DNA from: Pseudomonas sp. B21_DOA
Lineage (GTDB): Bacteria; Pseudomonadota; Gammaproteobacteria; Pseudomonadales; Pseudomonadaceae
Reading direction: 5' to 3'
DNA: 64,000 nt
Assembly (NCBI GenBank): GCA_030544685.1
Contig: CP086683.1
Span: 2,604,001-2,668,000, forward strand
Part shown: piece after piece, positions 1 to 9,076 of the stretch
How positions within the stretch are numbered: the stretch's first letter is position 1
Layout of the letters: every line of letters starts with the position of its first letter
Translations under genes and position numbers: made by a program
The notes under the pieces: model-generated
The model's input: only the letters and a program-made list of their open reading frames with translations
Databases searched by the model: none
Told to the model about the DNA's origin: nothing

Positions 1-737
1 ACCGGCTCCATGGCGAACACCACCGCCGCCGTGCGCGCCTTGATCACCGCCAGACTGGCGACGAACAGGCTGTGCGCCACGCCCGTGCAGAACACCCCCA
101 GCAGGGCGATCCACAACCAGTCCAGCGCTCGCACCTGACTCAACTGCGGCGCCGCCACCGGCAACAGACACAACGCCACGACGACGTTCTGGCACAAAGC
201 CGCCTGCACCGCCGGGATGCGTCCGGAACTGGCGCGGTTGGTCAGCGACAGCAAAGAAAACAGCAGGCCGGACAACACTGCCCAAAGCAAGCCGACGGTC
301 GCGCCGCTGCCCAGATCGAATGCTGGCGTCACCAGCACCAGACCGATGCTGACCAATACCACCAGGACGATTTCATTGGCGCGGATGCGTTCGCGGAAGA
401 TCAGTCCTTCGAGAATCACCGTGAACGCCGGGAAACTGGCAAAGCCCAACGTGGCGATGGCCACCCCGGCGATCTTCACCGATACGAAAAAACTCACCCA
501 GTGCCCGGCCAGCAACACGCCGCTCAGCGCCAGACGCCGCCAGTCCACTGCTTGCAGCTTTTGCCAGCCGCTCTGACTGGCGAATCGCGCAAAGAAGGCC
601 AGGGCAAGCACGGCGAAGGCCGCGCGGCCGAAAACGATGACCGCTGGTGATGCGGCAGCAAGTTTGCCGAACACCCCCGTCAGGCCGAACATCAAAGCGC
701 CGATATGCAGGGCGCCGAGGGCGGTACGCGGAGTCAT
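1..737 (-). CDS. DMT-family (EamA) membrane transporter, 3' end cut by window edge
   Basis: The frame is open from an ATG at 737 to the left edge with no stop, giving about 245 residues of a probable 290-300 residue protein. It starts MTPRTALGALHIGALMFGL and continues as alternating hydrophobic segments, roughly eight in the visible part. Two EamA halves of the drug/metabolite transporter superfamily are recognisable: the first ends near the segment VLVVLVSIGLVLVTPAFDLG, and the second begins at GLLWAVLSGLLFSLLS. It should sit in the inner membrane as an exporter or permease; the substrate cannot be told. It is divergent from the phosphoesterase gene at 915, so the 177 nt between them should hold both promoters. 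Confidence 0.8.
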   Translation of the reverse strand, partial: MTPRTALGALHIGALMFGLTGVFGKLAAASPAVIVFGRAAFAVLALAFFARFASQSGWQKLQAVDWRRLALSGVLLAGHWVSFFVSVKIAGVAIATLGFASFPAFTVILEGLIFRERIRANEIVLVVLVSIGLVLVTPAFDLGSGATVGLLWAVLSGLLFSLLSLTNRASSGRIPAVQAALCQNVVVALCLLPVAAPQLSQVRALDWLWIALLGVFCTGVAHSLFVASLAVIKARTAAVVFAMEP

Positions 738-914
738 TGCATTCCTTGAAAGACAGAACAATTGCGCGCCAGTCTAAAGCGCTGTCGCCGCCGCGTCTGT
801 CATCCGAATCCTCAATTTGTCTGCGATGTGCGCAGTCACACAACTGACTCGCGCCTGTCATGGGCAATTAACCCGGCGCGCGCAAGCTGGCGAAAACATC
901 GCAGAGGGTTGCCC

Positions 915-1729
915 ATGACCAGCGCCGAGCTCGCCAGACCCAGTCGCAAACAACGGGTGCGAACCCTGTGGATCTCCGATGTGCACCTGGGCACCCGGGA
1001 TTGCCAGGCCGAGCACTTGTCGCAATTTCTCAAGGGCTACCACGCCGACAAGGTCTATCTGGTCGGTGACATCATCGACGGCTGGAAACTGCGCAGCGGC
1101 ATGTACTGGCCGCAAGCGCACACCAACGTCATCCGCCGATTGCTGACCATGAGCAAGCGCGGCACCGAGGTGATCTACGTCACCGGCAACCATGACGAAT
1201 TCCTGCGGCGCTATTCGAAGCTGATTCTGGGCAATATCCAGTTGGTCGATGAGGCGGTGCACGTTACCGCGGATGGCCGGCATTTGCTGGTGATCCACGG
1301 CGATCAGTTCGATGTGATCACCCGCTATCACCGCTGGCTGGCGTTTCTCGGCGACTCCGCCTACGAATTCACCCTGACCCTCAACCGCTGGCTCAATCAC
1401 TGGCGCGCCCGGTATGGCTACGGTTACTGGTCGCTGTCGGCCTACCTGAAACACAAGGTCAAGACCGCGGTAAGTTTCATCAGCGACTTTGAAGAAGCCA
1501 TCGCCCACGAATGCGTGAAGCGCGAACTGCATGGCGTGGTTTGCGGGCATATTCACCATGCCGAGATTCGCAAGGTGGGGAGGTGGACTACCTCAATTGC
1601 GGCGATTGGGTCGAATCGTGCACGGCGCTGATAGAGCATTGGGACGGCACGATCGAGTTGTATCGATTGGCGGATGCCCAGGCGCGAGAGGCGCAATTGA
1701 AAGCTGCCAAAGTTGCCGAGCTCGCCTGA
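915..1729 (+). CDS. LpxH-like metallophosphoesterase (UDP-2,3-diacylglucosamine diphosphatase family), one frame break
   Basis: This is a calcineurin-like phosphoesterase of the LpxH-like group. All metal-binding motifs are present in order: SDVHLG (near residue 21), GDIIDGW, TGNHDE, IHGDQFD and GHIHHAE. The ATG at 915 follows a purine-rich AGAGGG and precedes a basic stretch. The frame breaks in the GGGG run at 1577-1580. Adding one G restores KVGEVDYLNCGDWVESC and carries the protein on to the TGA at 1727-1729, giving 271 residues, which is normal for the family. As printed, the protein would stop early at 1631 with an unrelated tail. The group is often annotated lpxH-like, but Pseudomonas also has a separate true LpxH, so the substrate is uncertain. 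The frame break is most simply a sequencing error. Confidence 0.85.
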
Positions 1730-1742
1730 GCGAAAAAGCACC

Positions 1743-1834
1743 CTGTGGGAGCGAGCCTGCTCGCGAAGGCGTAGCGTCAGACGAAACTTCTGTGCCTGAT
1801 ACAGCGCTTTCGCGAGCAGGCTCGCTCCCACATG
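1743..1834. repeat. REPIN (two inverted REP palindromes)
   Basis: TGTGGGAGCGAGCCTGCTCG on the left is matched by its inverted copy CGAGCAGGCTCGCTCCCACA on the right, about 90 nt end to end. It lies between convergent genes. This is a typical P. fluorescens-group REPIN, a non-autonomous element mobilised in trans by RAYT transposases. Confidence 0.9.
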
Positions 1835-1839
1835 TGGTC

Positions 1840-2430
1840 TTAGGCCGGGCTGTGTTCTTGCATCGCAGCCTTGTAAATCGAGTTCTTCGGCTGCGCAAAC
1901 AGCCGCTCCATCATTGGCTCGAAGAAACTCAGCGGCAGCGTGTCATACGCCGGATCAAACGCCGCCGCATCGTATTTGGCACAGAACTCGGCAGTGGCGT
2001 GGAACTGCGGATGGTCCTTGAATTGCTCGCGCAAATGCCGATCCATGCCCAGGTGATGAAAGAAGTAATAGCCCTGAAAGATGCCGTGCTTCTCCACCAT
2101 CCACAGATTTTCCGCACTCACGAACGGCTTGAGAATCGCTGCGGCGATGTCCGGATGGTTGTAGGAACCGAGGGTGTCGCCAATATCGTGCAACAGTGCG
2201 CAGACCACGTATTCCTCGTCACGCCCGTCGCGAAAGGCGCGGGTCGCGGTTTGCAACGAGTGGGTCAGGCGATCCACGGGGAAACCGCCGAAGTCGCCTT
2301 CAAGCAGCTTCAAATGCGCGAGGACCCGCGATGGCAGCTGTCTGGCATAGGCACTGAAGTCGGCGGCGATAATCGCCCAGTCTTCCTCGGTGCCGTCCTT
2401 CATATGGGTGAAGCGAGCATGGGCATTCAT
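1840..2430 (-). CDS. HD-domain protein (putative phosphohydrolase)
   Basis: A 196-residue protein starting MNAHARFTHMKDGTEEDW. It contains the HD signature ALLHDIGD (about residues 82-89) preceded by RLTHSLQTA, which supplies the first metal-ligand histidine. A second pair of histidines follows in FQGYYFFHHLGMDRH. This spacing is typical of small HD metal-dependent hydrolases or oxygenases, including the MIOX-like HD proteins annotated near phosphonate genes. The substrate cannot be inferred. It is followed after 14 nt (reading on the minus strand, upstream side) by the DUF962 gene, so the two are probably co-transcribed, with the DUF962 gene first. A REPIN lies just past its stop. Confidence 0.8.
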   Translation of the reverse strand: MNAHARFTHMKDGTEEDWAIIAADFSAYARQLPSRVLAHLKLLEGDFGGFPVDRLTHSLQTATRAFRDGRDEEYVVCALLHDIGDTLGSYNHPDIAAAILKPFVSAENLWMVEKHGIFQGYYFFHHLGMDRHLREQFKDHPQFHATAEFCAKYDAAAFDPAYDTLPLSFFEPMMERLFAQPKNSIYKAAMQEHSPA

Positions 2431-2444
2431 TGGTAGACCCTCAT

Positions 2445-2756
2445 TCAGAACGCCACGCGACCGAGAATCATGTCGCGGTACATGACGAAATCGCCGAGCA
2501 GGCTGTACAGCGGATGCTGAAACGTCGCCGGGCGGTTTTTCTCGAAAAAGAAATGGCCGATCCAGGCAAAGCTGTAACCGGCCAGAGGTAGCGCGAGCAA
2601 CAGCAGCCAGGCGCCTTTGGCGATGCTCAGGGCGAGAATGAAGATGACCAGAGAAGTGCCGATGAAATGCAAACGACGGCAGGTGCTGTTGCTGTGTTCG
2701 GCGAGGTAATACGGATAGAACTCGGCGAAGCTGTTGAACTGCTTGATGTTTTCCAC
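2445..2756 (-). CDS. DUF962 / Mpo1-like small membrane protein
   Basis: A small protein of about 103 residues from a GTG at 2756, which starts VENIKQFNSFAEFYPYYL; the frame is open upstream to an ATG at 2831 (128 residues), but family members normally start at the shorter site. The family signature is clear: HSNSTCRRLHFIGTSL, two adjacent hydrophobic helices, then the histidine-bearing WIGHFFFEKNRPATFQHP. In yeast the family member Mpo1 is an Fe(II)-dependent dioxygenase of fatty-acid alpha-oxidation; whether the bacterial version does this is unknown. It is predicted to be an inner-membrane protein and is probably in an operon with the HD-domain gene downstream. Confidence 0.8.
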   Translation of the reverse strand: MENIKQFNSFAEFYPYYLAEHSNSTCRRLHFIGTSLVIFILALSIAKGAWLLLLALPLAGYSFAWIGHFFFEKNRPATFQHPLYSLLGDFVMYRDMILGRVAF

Positions 2757-2921
2757 GAGCGCGCTCTCTGTGGTGATTGTTCTGGCGACAAGTTGTTCGG
2801 CGGGGAGCTTATTTGAGTCTAGAGTGATCATTGGCGTGGGCCAGTGACAATCGGCGCCACTTTAGTATCCTTCGCAAATAGGGCGGTTATCTGCAGCCCG
2901 TCATGTAAAAGAATAACAACC

Positions 2922-3983
2922 ATGAGCGAACGAACGACTTCTGCAAGCTGGGCGATGGGGATTGTCAAAGCACTGGAGATGGACGGCCTGGATTGCCGGG
3001 TTCTGTTCAGGCAGCTGGGGCTGGATTTCAGCGCCCTTGAAGATCCGGATGCGCGTTTCCCGCAGGACTCCATGACCCGGCTCTGGCAGCGCGCGGTCGA
3101 GGTGTCCGGCAACCCGGCGATCGGCCTGAACATGGGCAAAGTGGTGCGCCCGGCCTCGTTTCATGTCGCCGGCTACGCGCTGATGTCGAGCAATACCCTG
3201 GCTGAAGGCTTCCAGCGTCTGGTGCGCTATCAACGCATCATTGCCGAAAGCGCTGACTTGAGCTTTCGCCTGCTCGAGGAAGGTTATGCGCTGATTCTCA
3301 CCGTGCATGGCGATCATCTACCGCCGACCCGGCAGAGCGCCGAAGCGTCACTGGCCTGTGCACTGGCGCTGTGCGGCTGGCTGACCGGGCGCCCGCTGCA
3401 CCCGGTCAAAGTGTTGGTTCAGGGCGATCAGCCGACAAACCTGCAACCTTATAAAGAAGCCTTTCACGCACCGCTGGTGTTCAACGCGCCTTACGATGCG
3501 TTGATCTTCGAACGGGCCGACATGGAGGCGCCGCTGCCGACCGCCAATGAAGCCATGGCGCTGTTGCATGATCGCTTTGCCGGGGAATATCTGGCGCGGT
3601 TTTCCGAGAGTCGCGTGACGCACCGGGCACGCCAGGTGCTGTGTCGTTTGCTGCCCCAAGGCGAGCCCAAGCGCGACACCGTGGCGCAGACGCTGCACCT
3701 GTCGCAACGCACTTTGCAGCGGCGCTTGCAGGAGGAGGGCACCAGTTTCCAGCAATTGCTCGACGACACCCGGCGTGAACTGGCCGAACAATATCTGGCG
3801 CAACCGAGCATGACCTTGCTGGAAATCGCCTACCTGCTGGGCTTTGCCGATCCGAGCAACTTCTTCCGCGCGTTCCGCCGCTGGTTCGACACCACGCCCG
3901 GCGAGTACCGCTTGCGCCTGACGCAGGTGCCGGATGCGGTCAATGACGCCAGAACGCCGGAATACACAGCACAAACACCGTAA
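2922..3983 (+). CDS. AraC-family transcriptional regulator (Arabinose_bd N-terminal type)
   Basis: A 353-residue regulator. Residues about 20-210 match the Arabinose_bd-type sensing domain found in OruR/ArgR-like and many lipid- or amino acid-responsive Pseudomonas regulators. The last ~100 residues are a double helix-turn-helix AraC domain: VAQTLHLSQRTLQRRLQEEG is the first motif, and IAYLLGFADPSNFFRAFRRW is the second and carries the family signature. The ATG at 2922 was chosen because the family alignment starts at MSERTTSASWAMG; an upstream in-frame start exists at 2844. Its 3' end overlaps the convergent trkH gene by 44 nt. The effector is not known. Confidence 0.9.
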   Translation: MSERTTSASWAMGIVKALEMDGLDCRVLFRQLGLDFSALEDPDARFPQDSMTRLWQRAVEVSGNPAIGLNMGKVVRPASFHVAGYALMSSNTLAEGFQRLVRYQRIIAESADLSFRLLEEGYALILTVHGDHLPPTRQSAEASLACALALCGWLTGRPLHPVKVLVQGDQPTNLQPYKEAFHAPLVFNAPYDALIFERADMEAPLPTANEAMALLHDRFAGEYLARFSESRVTHRARQVLCRLLPQGEPKRDTVAQTLHLSQRTLQRRLQEEGTSFQQLLDDTRRELAEQYLAQPSMTLLEIAYLLGFADPSNFFRAFRRWFDTTPGEYRLRLTQVPDAVNDARTPEYTAQTP

Positions 3984-5394
3984 TGATCTCCAGTCGGCCG
4001 AGCAGCATGCCGAACGACAGAATCCACTTCGCCGCATCCGGCAGCGTTGCGAAGTTGCCGGCCGGACCGATGGTTTCGCCCAGACCCGGGCCGACGCCGG
4101 ACACGGTGCTGGCGGCGCCGGTCAGCGCGGTCATCCAGTCGACCCCGAGCAGCGACAGCAGCAGCGCGATCACGCAGATGGTGATGGCGAAGAAGAACGA
4201 GAAGGTCAGGATCGAACGGACAATTTCTTCGTCGAGGCGGTGACCGTTGTACTTCTGCTTGATCACCGCGCGCGGGTGGATCAGCTGATTAAGGTTGGCC
4301 TTGAGCAGGATATAGGCGACCTGGAAACGGAAAATCTTGATCCCGCCCGCCGTCGATCCTGAGCAGCCGCCGACAAAGCCCAGATAGAAAAACAGCATCA
4401 GCGAGAAGTTGCCCCACAGGCTGTAGTCACCGAGGGCGAAGCCGGTGGTGGTGACCACCGAGGTCACGTTCAGCGCCACATGCCGCAGCGCTTCCAGCCA
4501 ATGCAGCTTGGTGGTCCACCAGTACCAGGTGCCGAGCACCAGCCAGGTCACCAGCAGCATTGCCAGCAAACCCTGCACCTGTTGATCCCTGATCAACGCA
4601 CGGCGGTCGCCGCGCAGCGTCGCCACGTACAGGGTGAACGGCAGGCTGCCGAGGATCATGATGACGATCGCCACCCAGTGCACCGCCGGTTGCGTCCACT
4701 TGGCCAGCGACTGGTCGGAGGTCGAGAAACCACCGGTGGAAATCGCCGACATCGCGTGGTTGATCGCATCGAACGGGCTCATTCCGGCCCACCAGAACGC
4801 CAGGCTGCCGAGAATGGTGATACCGACGTAGGCCGCCACAATCAACCGCGCCACCATGTGCGAACGCGGCATGACCTTCTCCGAGCGGTCCGAGGATTCG
4901 GTCTGGAACAGACGCATGCCACCGATGCGCAGCAGCGGCAGAATCGCCACCGCCATGCCGATGAAGCCGATGCCGCCGATCCAGTGCAGCAGCGACCGCC
5001 ACATCAGAATCCCCGGCGACATGTTGTCCAGGCCGTTGAGCACGGTGGAGCCGGTGGCGGTGATGCCGGACATGCTTTCGAAGAACGAGTCGGTGTAGCT
5101 GATGTGCTGGGTCAGCAGAAACGGCAGCGCGGCGAAAATGCACACCACCAGCCAGCTGCTGACCGTCAGCAGATACATATCGCGCGGGCGCAGGTGAATG
5201 TGTTCCGGTCTGCCGGGTATCACCAGAGCGAGGCCGGCGACGAAGGTGATCATGCTCGCCCAGAGGAACGACGGCAGGTCGCTGGTGCGCTCGAAAATCA
5301 CCAGCGTGGCCATCGGCACGACCATGGCCACAGCCAGGGTTATCAGGAAGATGCCGATGATAAAACCAATGATCCGTAAGGTCGGCAACGCCAT
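3940..5394 (-). CDS. trkH: TrkH-family potassium uptake protein, channel subunit
   Basis: This 484-residue inner-membrane protein is the ion-conducting subunit of a Trk K+ uptake system, which needs TrkA as cytoplasmic regulator. It begins MALPTLRIIGFIIGIFLI and has about ten to twelve membrane segments. The four imperfect P-loop filters are visible: SGITATGSTVL, SAISTGGFSTS, TSVVTTTGFALGDY and GGCSGSTAGGIK. The length equals that of E. coli TrkH/TrkG (~483). No trkA lies beside it. The last 44 nt overlap the convergent AraC gene, and both reading frames look intact there, so the overlap seems genuine. Confidence 0.93.
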   Translation of the reverse strand: MALPTLRIIGFIIGIFLITLAVAMVVPMATLVIFERTSDLPSFLWASMITFVAGLALVIPGRPEHIHLRPRDMYLLTVSSWLVVCIFAALPFLLTQHISYTDSFFESMSGITATGSTVLNGLDNMSPGILMWRSLLHWIGGIGFIGMAVAILPLLRIGGMRLFQTESSDRSEKVMPRSHMVARLIVAAYVGITILGSLAFWWAGMSPFDAINHAMSAISTGGFSTSDQSLAKWTQPAVHWVAIVIMILGSLPFTLYVATLRGDRRALIRDQQVQGLLAMLLVTWLVLGTWYWWTTKLHWLEALRHVALNVTSVVTTTGFALGDYSLWGNFSLMLFFYLGFVGGCSGSTAGGIKIFRFQVAYILLKANLNQLIHPRAVIKQKYNGHRLDEEIVRSILTFSFFFAITICVIALLLSLLGVDWMTALTGAASTVSGVGPGLGETIGPAGNFATLPDAAKWILSFGMLLGRLEIITVFVLCIPAFWRH

Positions 5395-5515
5395 GAAATC
5401 CGCTCGGGCTGGTGGAAGAAGGGCGCCATTCTACCTGCGGGGCAAGGCATGTAAACCGGCAGGCGCTGCACAGTTGCAGCTAGAATAGCCGCACATTTTT
5501 CAAAGGAGGTGGCCG

Positions 5516-6082
5516 ATGCAGGCTCTCGACGCTTTGCTCAACCGTGTTTCCGTTCCCCGACTGGTCGAACCGGCCCCCACTGCCGAGCAGCGCGAAGCCC
5601 TGTTCGCCGCGGCCTTGCGTGCCCCGGATCACGGGCACTTGCAGCCGTACCGCTTTTTGACCGTCGAAGGCGCAGCGCGTGAGCAAATGGGCGAGTTGCT
5701 GGCCGAGGCAGCCCGCCAGCAGAGCGGCGAAGTCACCGAAGCGATGATCGACAAGGCCCGCAACGGCCCACTGCGCGCGCCGCTGGTGGTTGTGGTCATC
5801 GCGAAATTGCAGGAACACGTGAAATATCCGAAGGCCGAGCAACTGCTCACGGCCGGCTGTGCGGCTCACGGGATTCTGCTGGCGGCGTATGCGCAGGGGA
5901 TTGGCGCAGTGTGGCGCACCGGGGATCTGGCGTACTCAAAGCATGTGGCCGAAGGCTTGGGGCTGGTGGAAGGCGAGGAGGTGATCGCGTTTCTCTATCT
6001 CGGCACGCCGCAGAAAGAGCCGCGCGTGGCGGAGAAGGTTGATCTGGCTGAGTTCGTCAGCGCCTGGCCCGCTAAAGCCTGA
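5516..6082 (+). CDS. Nitroreductase-family flavoprotein (YdjA-like)
   Basis: A 188-residue FMN-dependent oxidoreductase of the nitroreductase superfamily, closest in layout to the small YdjA type: an early LRAPDHGHLQPYRFLTVEG with the FMN-phosphate-binding residues, a central VVVVIAKLQEHVKYPKAEQL, and the late GIGAVWRTGDLAYS loop. The ATG at 5516 has an excellent Shine-Dalgarno AAAGGAGG seven bases upstream. It is monocistronic: divergent from trkH on one side and followed by a REPIN. The physiological electron acceptor is unknown. Confidence 0.9.
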   Translation: MQALDALLNRVSVPRLVEPAPTAEQREALFAAALRAPDHGHLQPYRFLTVEGAAREQMGELLAEAARQQSGEVTEAMIDKARNGPLRAPLVVVVIAKLQEHVKYPKAEQLLTAGCAAHGILLAAYAQGIGAVWRTGDLAYSKHVAEGLGLVEGEEVIAFLYLGTPQKEPRVAEKVDLAEFVSAWPAKA

Positions 6083-6096
6083 CCCCGATTTCAAAC

Positions 6097-6186
6097 TGTG
6101 GGAGCGAGCCTGCTCGCGAAGACGCAGTGTCAGTAGTCATATTGGTTGACTGACACACCGCTCTCGCGAGCAGGCTCGCTCCCACA
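6097..6186. repeat. REPIN
   Basis: The left arm GTGGGAGCGAGCCTGCTCGC and its inverted copy ending at 6185 flank about 50 nt of less conserved sequence. It sits between the convergent nitroreductase and sensor-kinase genes. Confidence 0.9.
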
Positions 6187-6195
6187 TTTCTTGCT

Positions 6196-7535
6196 TCAGG
6201 GCTGGACCACGACTCCCGGCACCAGCGGCAATTCCAGACTCGCCACAAAGCCGCCCTGCGGATGATTGGCCAGCGTCAGCGTGCCGCCATGCCGTTCCGC
6301 CGCGCGTTTGGCGATCGCCAGTCCTAATCCATGCCCGGCAGCCGTTTGTCCCGGCGCCCGGTAAAACGGTTCGCCCAACTGACTCAGATGTTCGGTCTGC
6401 ACCCCGGGCCCATGGTCGCGCACGCTGATGACAATCCGCTCTCCCTGCCGCGTAGCGTGCAATTCGATCGGCTGATCGCTCGGGTTGAAGCGCTGGGCGT
6501 TGCGCAGCAGATTATCCACGGCGCGCTCGATCATCGTCGGCCAGCCTTTGAGATTCAGTTGTGGCTCAGCTTGCAGGCGCACGGTCTGCTCGGGGAGCCG
6601 AGCTGCGCATCCTTTTGCAGCGTGGCGAGCAACGCATTCAGGTCCACTTCTTCAGCGCTGGCGTTGTCGGCGTCGACTCGCGCCAGCACCAGAATTTCAC
6701 TGATCAACGCCTCCAGCCGGTCGCATTCGCGGGTCAGGCGTGGCCACAGTTTTTCGCGCTCTTGCGGGTTGGCACGCTCGGCCAAAGCCAACGCAATGCG
6801 CAGGCGCGCCAGTGGTGAGCGCAGTTCGTGGGAGACATCGCGCAGTAGCTGGCGCTGACTGCCGATCAGACTTTGCAGGCGCGCGCCCATGCGGTTGAAA
6901 TCGGTGGCCAGCACGCCGAATTCGTCACGGCGGTTGGCCAGTTTCGCCAGACTGTTCTGCTGATAAGTCGTCTGCCCCAGATCATGCACCGCGCCGCGCA
7001 AGCGACTCAGTGGGCGGGTGATAGAGAAAGTCACGAGCAAACTGAACAGGGTCAGCACCACCAGCGCGATGCCCAGCGCACTCAGCGGCCAGAGCAGGCT
7101 TTCGCGGTGCCAGGCGTCGAGTTCCGGGTGCGGGATGCGGTAGATGAACAGGTAGGTATCACCGGTTTTTTCACTGGTGATCTCGTCGGTCAGACGCCGC
7201 CACGGCAGACGACGGTCATCGTTGTTCTGCCGCGCTTCGAATGCTGCGGCGCGGCGCGGAAAGGTGCCACGCACCACCGGATCGCCGGTTTCGTTGAGTA
7301 CTTGAACGTCGATGTGATACTGGCGTTTGCGTTGTTCGAGAATGTCCTGCGCGGCTTCTTCGCCCTGGGTTTCGTAGGTCTGCGTCCATTCTGCCGCCAG
7401 CGTGTTGAGGCCGGGATGGCGGCTGAGAATCCACGCGTCCTGATTGAGCATGTGCCCGAGCAGGATCGACAGCCCGGCTACCAGAGCGATGGCCAGCCAG
7501 AAGCTCGCAAGAATCCGCCAGAACAGTGAACGCAC
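6196..7535 (-). CDS. Membrane sensor histidine kinase (CpxA-like), one frame break
   Basis: It reads as a 446-residue kinase once one base is restored. Residues 8-28 form the first membrane helix, about 30-150 the periplasmic sensor, 150-172 the second helix, then a HAMP linker. The phospho-acceptor motif DVSHELRSPLARLR follows (His near 236), with the catalytic domain boxes N (DNLLRNAQRF), G1 (DHGPGV) and G2 (GHGLGLAIAKR). The frame breaks at the GGGG run 6592-6595 (CCCC on the coding strand), between the dimerisation and catalytic domains; one extra base gives GSPEQTVRLQAEP. It is downstream of a CpxR-like regulator and a Spy-like gene, so it likely senses envelope stress. A REPIN separates it from the Spy-like gene. 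Confidence 0.85.
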
Positions 7536-7561
7536 AGAAACTCCTCAAAAAACACAAAACC

Positions 7562-7652
7562 CTGTGGGAGCGAGCTTGCTCGCGAATGCGGTATGTCAGT
7601 CAACATTTCTGCGTCTGATACACCGCTTTCGCGAGCAAGCTCGCTCCCACAG
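7562..7652. repeat. REPIN between Spy-like gene and sensor kinase
   Basis: Inverted REPs (TGTGGGAGCGAGCTTGCTCG and its complement) lie in the 170-nt gap inside what would otherwise be a regulator-Spy-kinase operon. Such palindromes can stabilise upstream mRNA or attenuate downstream expression. Confidence 0.9.
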
Positions 7653-7705
7653 TAAATGATGAAAACAGGCCGACGGAGTGAACCGTCGAGCCTGACGTCA
7701 GAACA

Positions 7706-8158
7706 TTATTGCGCCTTTTGTGCCTGCTGCGCTTTCCAGGCCTTGAACTCGGCCCATTCGGCGCGGCGTTCGGCGCGTTTCTTCTGGATCTCGTCGAACT
7801 GCTTCTGTTGCTCGGGCTTAAGCAGTGCGCGGACATCGGACTCGGCTTTCTTGTGGTTGGCCGCGATCTCGTCCTTCATGGCTTTCTGGTCGGCCGGCGA
7901 GAGTTTTTCCAGGTACTTGTCGACCACCTGCTTACGCTCGTGCATCTGCTCGCCCATGATCTTGCGAATCTGCTCGCGCTGTTCGCGGGTCAGATCGAGC
8001 TGGCTGTACGGGCCTTTGCCGTGCATGCCGCCGTGCATCTGACCGCCGTGGCGCGGGCCATCCAGCGGACCACCCAGCGGACCGCCATCCTGCGGCATGG
8101 CCATGGCCACGGTTGGCAGAGCGGCAGCGAACATCAGAGCGATAAGAGTCTTGCGCAT
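7706..8158 (-). CDS. Spy/CpxP-like periplasmic protein with LTxxQ motifs
   Basis: A 150-residue secreted protein. MRKTLIALMFAAALPTVAMA is a clear Sec signal peptide, followed by a Gly/His/Met-rich segment (DGPRHGGQMHGGMHGKG) and a helical domain with the LTxxQ-type repeats LDLTREQREQIRKI, LSPADQKAMKDEI and LLKPEQQKQFDEI. Spy and CpxP are periplasmic chaperones or stress sensors of the Cpx/Bae response; the His/Met-rich stretch could bind copper or another metal. The ATG at 8158 has an AGGAGA site six bases upstream; the frame extends further upstream but without a signal-peptide start. Its place between the regulator and kinase genes supports a feedback role like that of CpxP. Confidence 0.87.
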   Translation of the reverse strand: MRKTLIALMFAAALPTVAMAMPQDGGPLGGPLDGPRHGGQMHGGMHGKGPYSQLDLTREQREQIRKIMGEQMHERKQVVDKYLEKLSPADQKAMKDEIAANHKKAESDVRALLKPEQQKQFDEIQKKRAERRAEWAEFKAWKAQQAQKAQ

Positions 8159-8319
8159 GGTGTATCTCCTTGTCTCGTTCCCGGTACGTTCCGGATGAGT
8201 GCAGATTACGCAGATCAAGGTCAGCGGCGGTCAGCGCAGCGTAAAGCTTCGGTAAAGACGCTTCGTGCCCGGCCTTACACAAATTCTGTGTAAAAGCTGC
8301 CGAAGGCTGCGATCTTCAG

Positions 8320-8374
8320 GCTGTGGGACGCGGAGCGTCCCGGCTGCATTCCCACGTAGAGCGTGGGAACGATC
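8320..8374. repeat. Palindromic repeat, half-copy of the 25358-25463 family
   Basis: GGGACGCGGAGCGTCCC is a perfect small palindrome, followed by CATTCCCACG...CGTGGGAACGATC. The same words make up the large inverted repeat downstream of phhR. It lies upstream of the Spy-like gene, in the 233-nt gap after the response regulator. Confidence 0.75.
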
Positions 8375-8391
8375 AGTACAGGGAGGGCTCT

Positions 8392-9069
8392 TCAGAGGCT
8401 GTAGTAGTAACCCCGGCTACGCAGCGCGACGATGCGCGGGCGGCCGTCGGGGTGGGGGCCGATTTTTTTGCGCAGGTTGCTGACGTGCATGTCGAGGCTG
8501 CGGTCGTACAGGGTCAGCTTGCGGCCGAGGGCCAGTTGCGCCAGTTCTTGTTTGTCCAGCGGCTCGCCGGGTTGCTTGAGCAGGGCTTCGAGCAGGCGGC
8601 TTTCAGAGACGGTCAGCGTCAGTTCTTTTTCGTCGATGCTGACCACGCCGCGCACCGGGCTGAAACTTAGATCACCCAGCTCAAGTTGCGTCGATACGGC
8701 GGCCGGGTGGCTGCGGCGCAACACGGCGCGCAGGCGCGCGGTCAGTTCGCGGGGATCGCAGGGTTTGGCCAGGTAATCGTCGGCGCCCAGTTCGAGGCCG
8801 AGGATGCGGTCCAGCGGTTCGCCACGCGCTGACAGCATCAGCACCGGCAGGTCGGCGTGGTCGTTGCGCAGTTGCTTGAGCAGTTCCAGACCGCTGCCGT
8901 CGGGCAGCATCACGTCCAGCACTACCGCCGCCGGGGCGGTTTCGGCCAACGCCTTGCGCGCGCTCTGGCCGTCGTGGCAGGCGCGTACCTGGAAGCCTTC
9001 CTGGCTCAACCAGCTACTCAGGAGTTCGCACAACTCCTGGTCATCATCAATCAGTAACAGCTCGCTCAT
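8392..9069 (-). CDS. OmpR-family response regulator (CpxR-like)
   Basis: A 225-residue two-domain regulator. The receiver domain has the acidic pocket LLIDDD, the phospho-acceptor Asp52 in VVLDVMLPDGSG, the Ser in MLSARGE and Lys102 in DDYLAKPCDPREL. The winged-helix DNA-binding domain occupies about residues 125-225, with LTVSESRLLEALLKQPGE, YDRSLDMHVSNLRKKIG and RIVALRSRGYYYSL. It is the first gene of a minus-strand cluster with the Spy-like protein and the sensor kinase, matching the Cpx/Rst envelope-stress layout. The ATG at 9069 lies just downstream of the coiled-coil membrane protein gene, which ends at 9077. Confidence 0.92.
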   Translation of the reverse strand: MSELLLIDDDQELCELLSSWLSQEGFQVRACHDGQSARKALAETAPAAVVLDVMLPDGSGLELLKQLRNDHADLPVLMLSARGEPLDRILGLELGADDYLAKPCDPRELTARLRAVLRRSHPAAVSTQLELGDLSFSPVRGVVSIDEKELTLTVSESRLLEALLKQPGEPLDKQELAQLALGRKLTLYDRSLDMHVSNLRKKIGPHPDGRPRIVALRSRGYYYSL

Positions 9070-9076
9070 GACTCAC

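Noticed and set aside
1577..1580. LpxH-like gene as a true pseudogene
   Set aside because: Only one base is missing, all metal-binding motifs and the downstream frame are intact, and many other genes show the same break type.
4480..5379. 299-codon open frame antisense to trkH
   Set aside because: Low-complexity Gln/Arg/His-rich translation, no ribosome site, and trkH is well supported.
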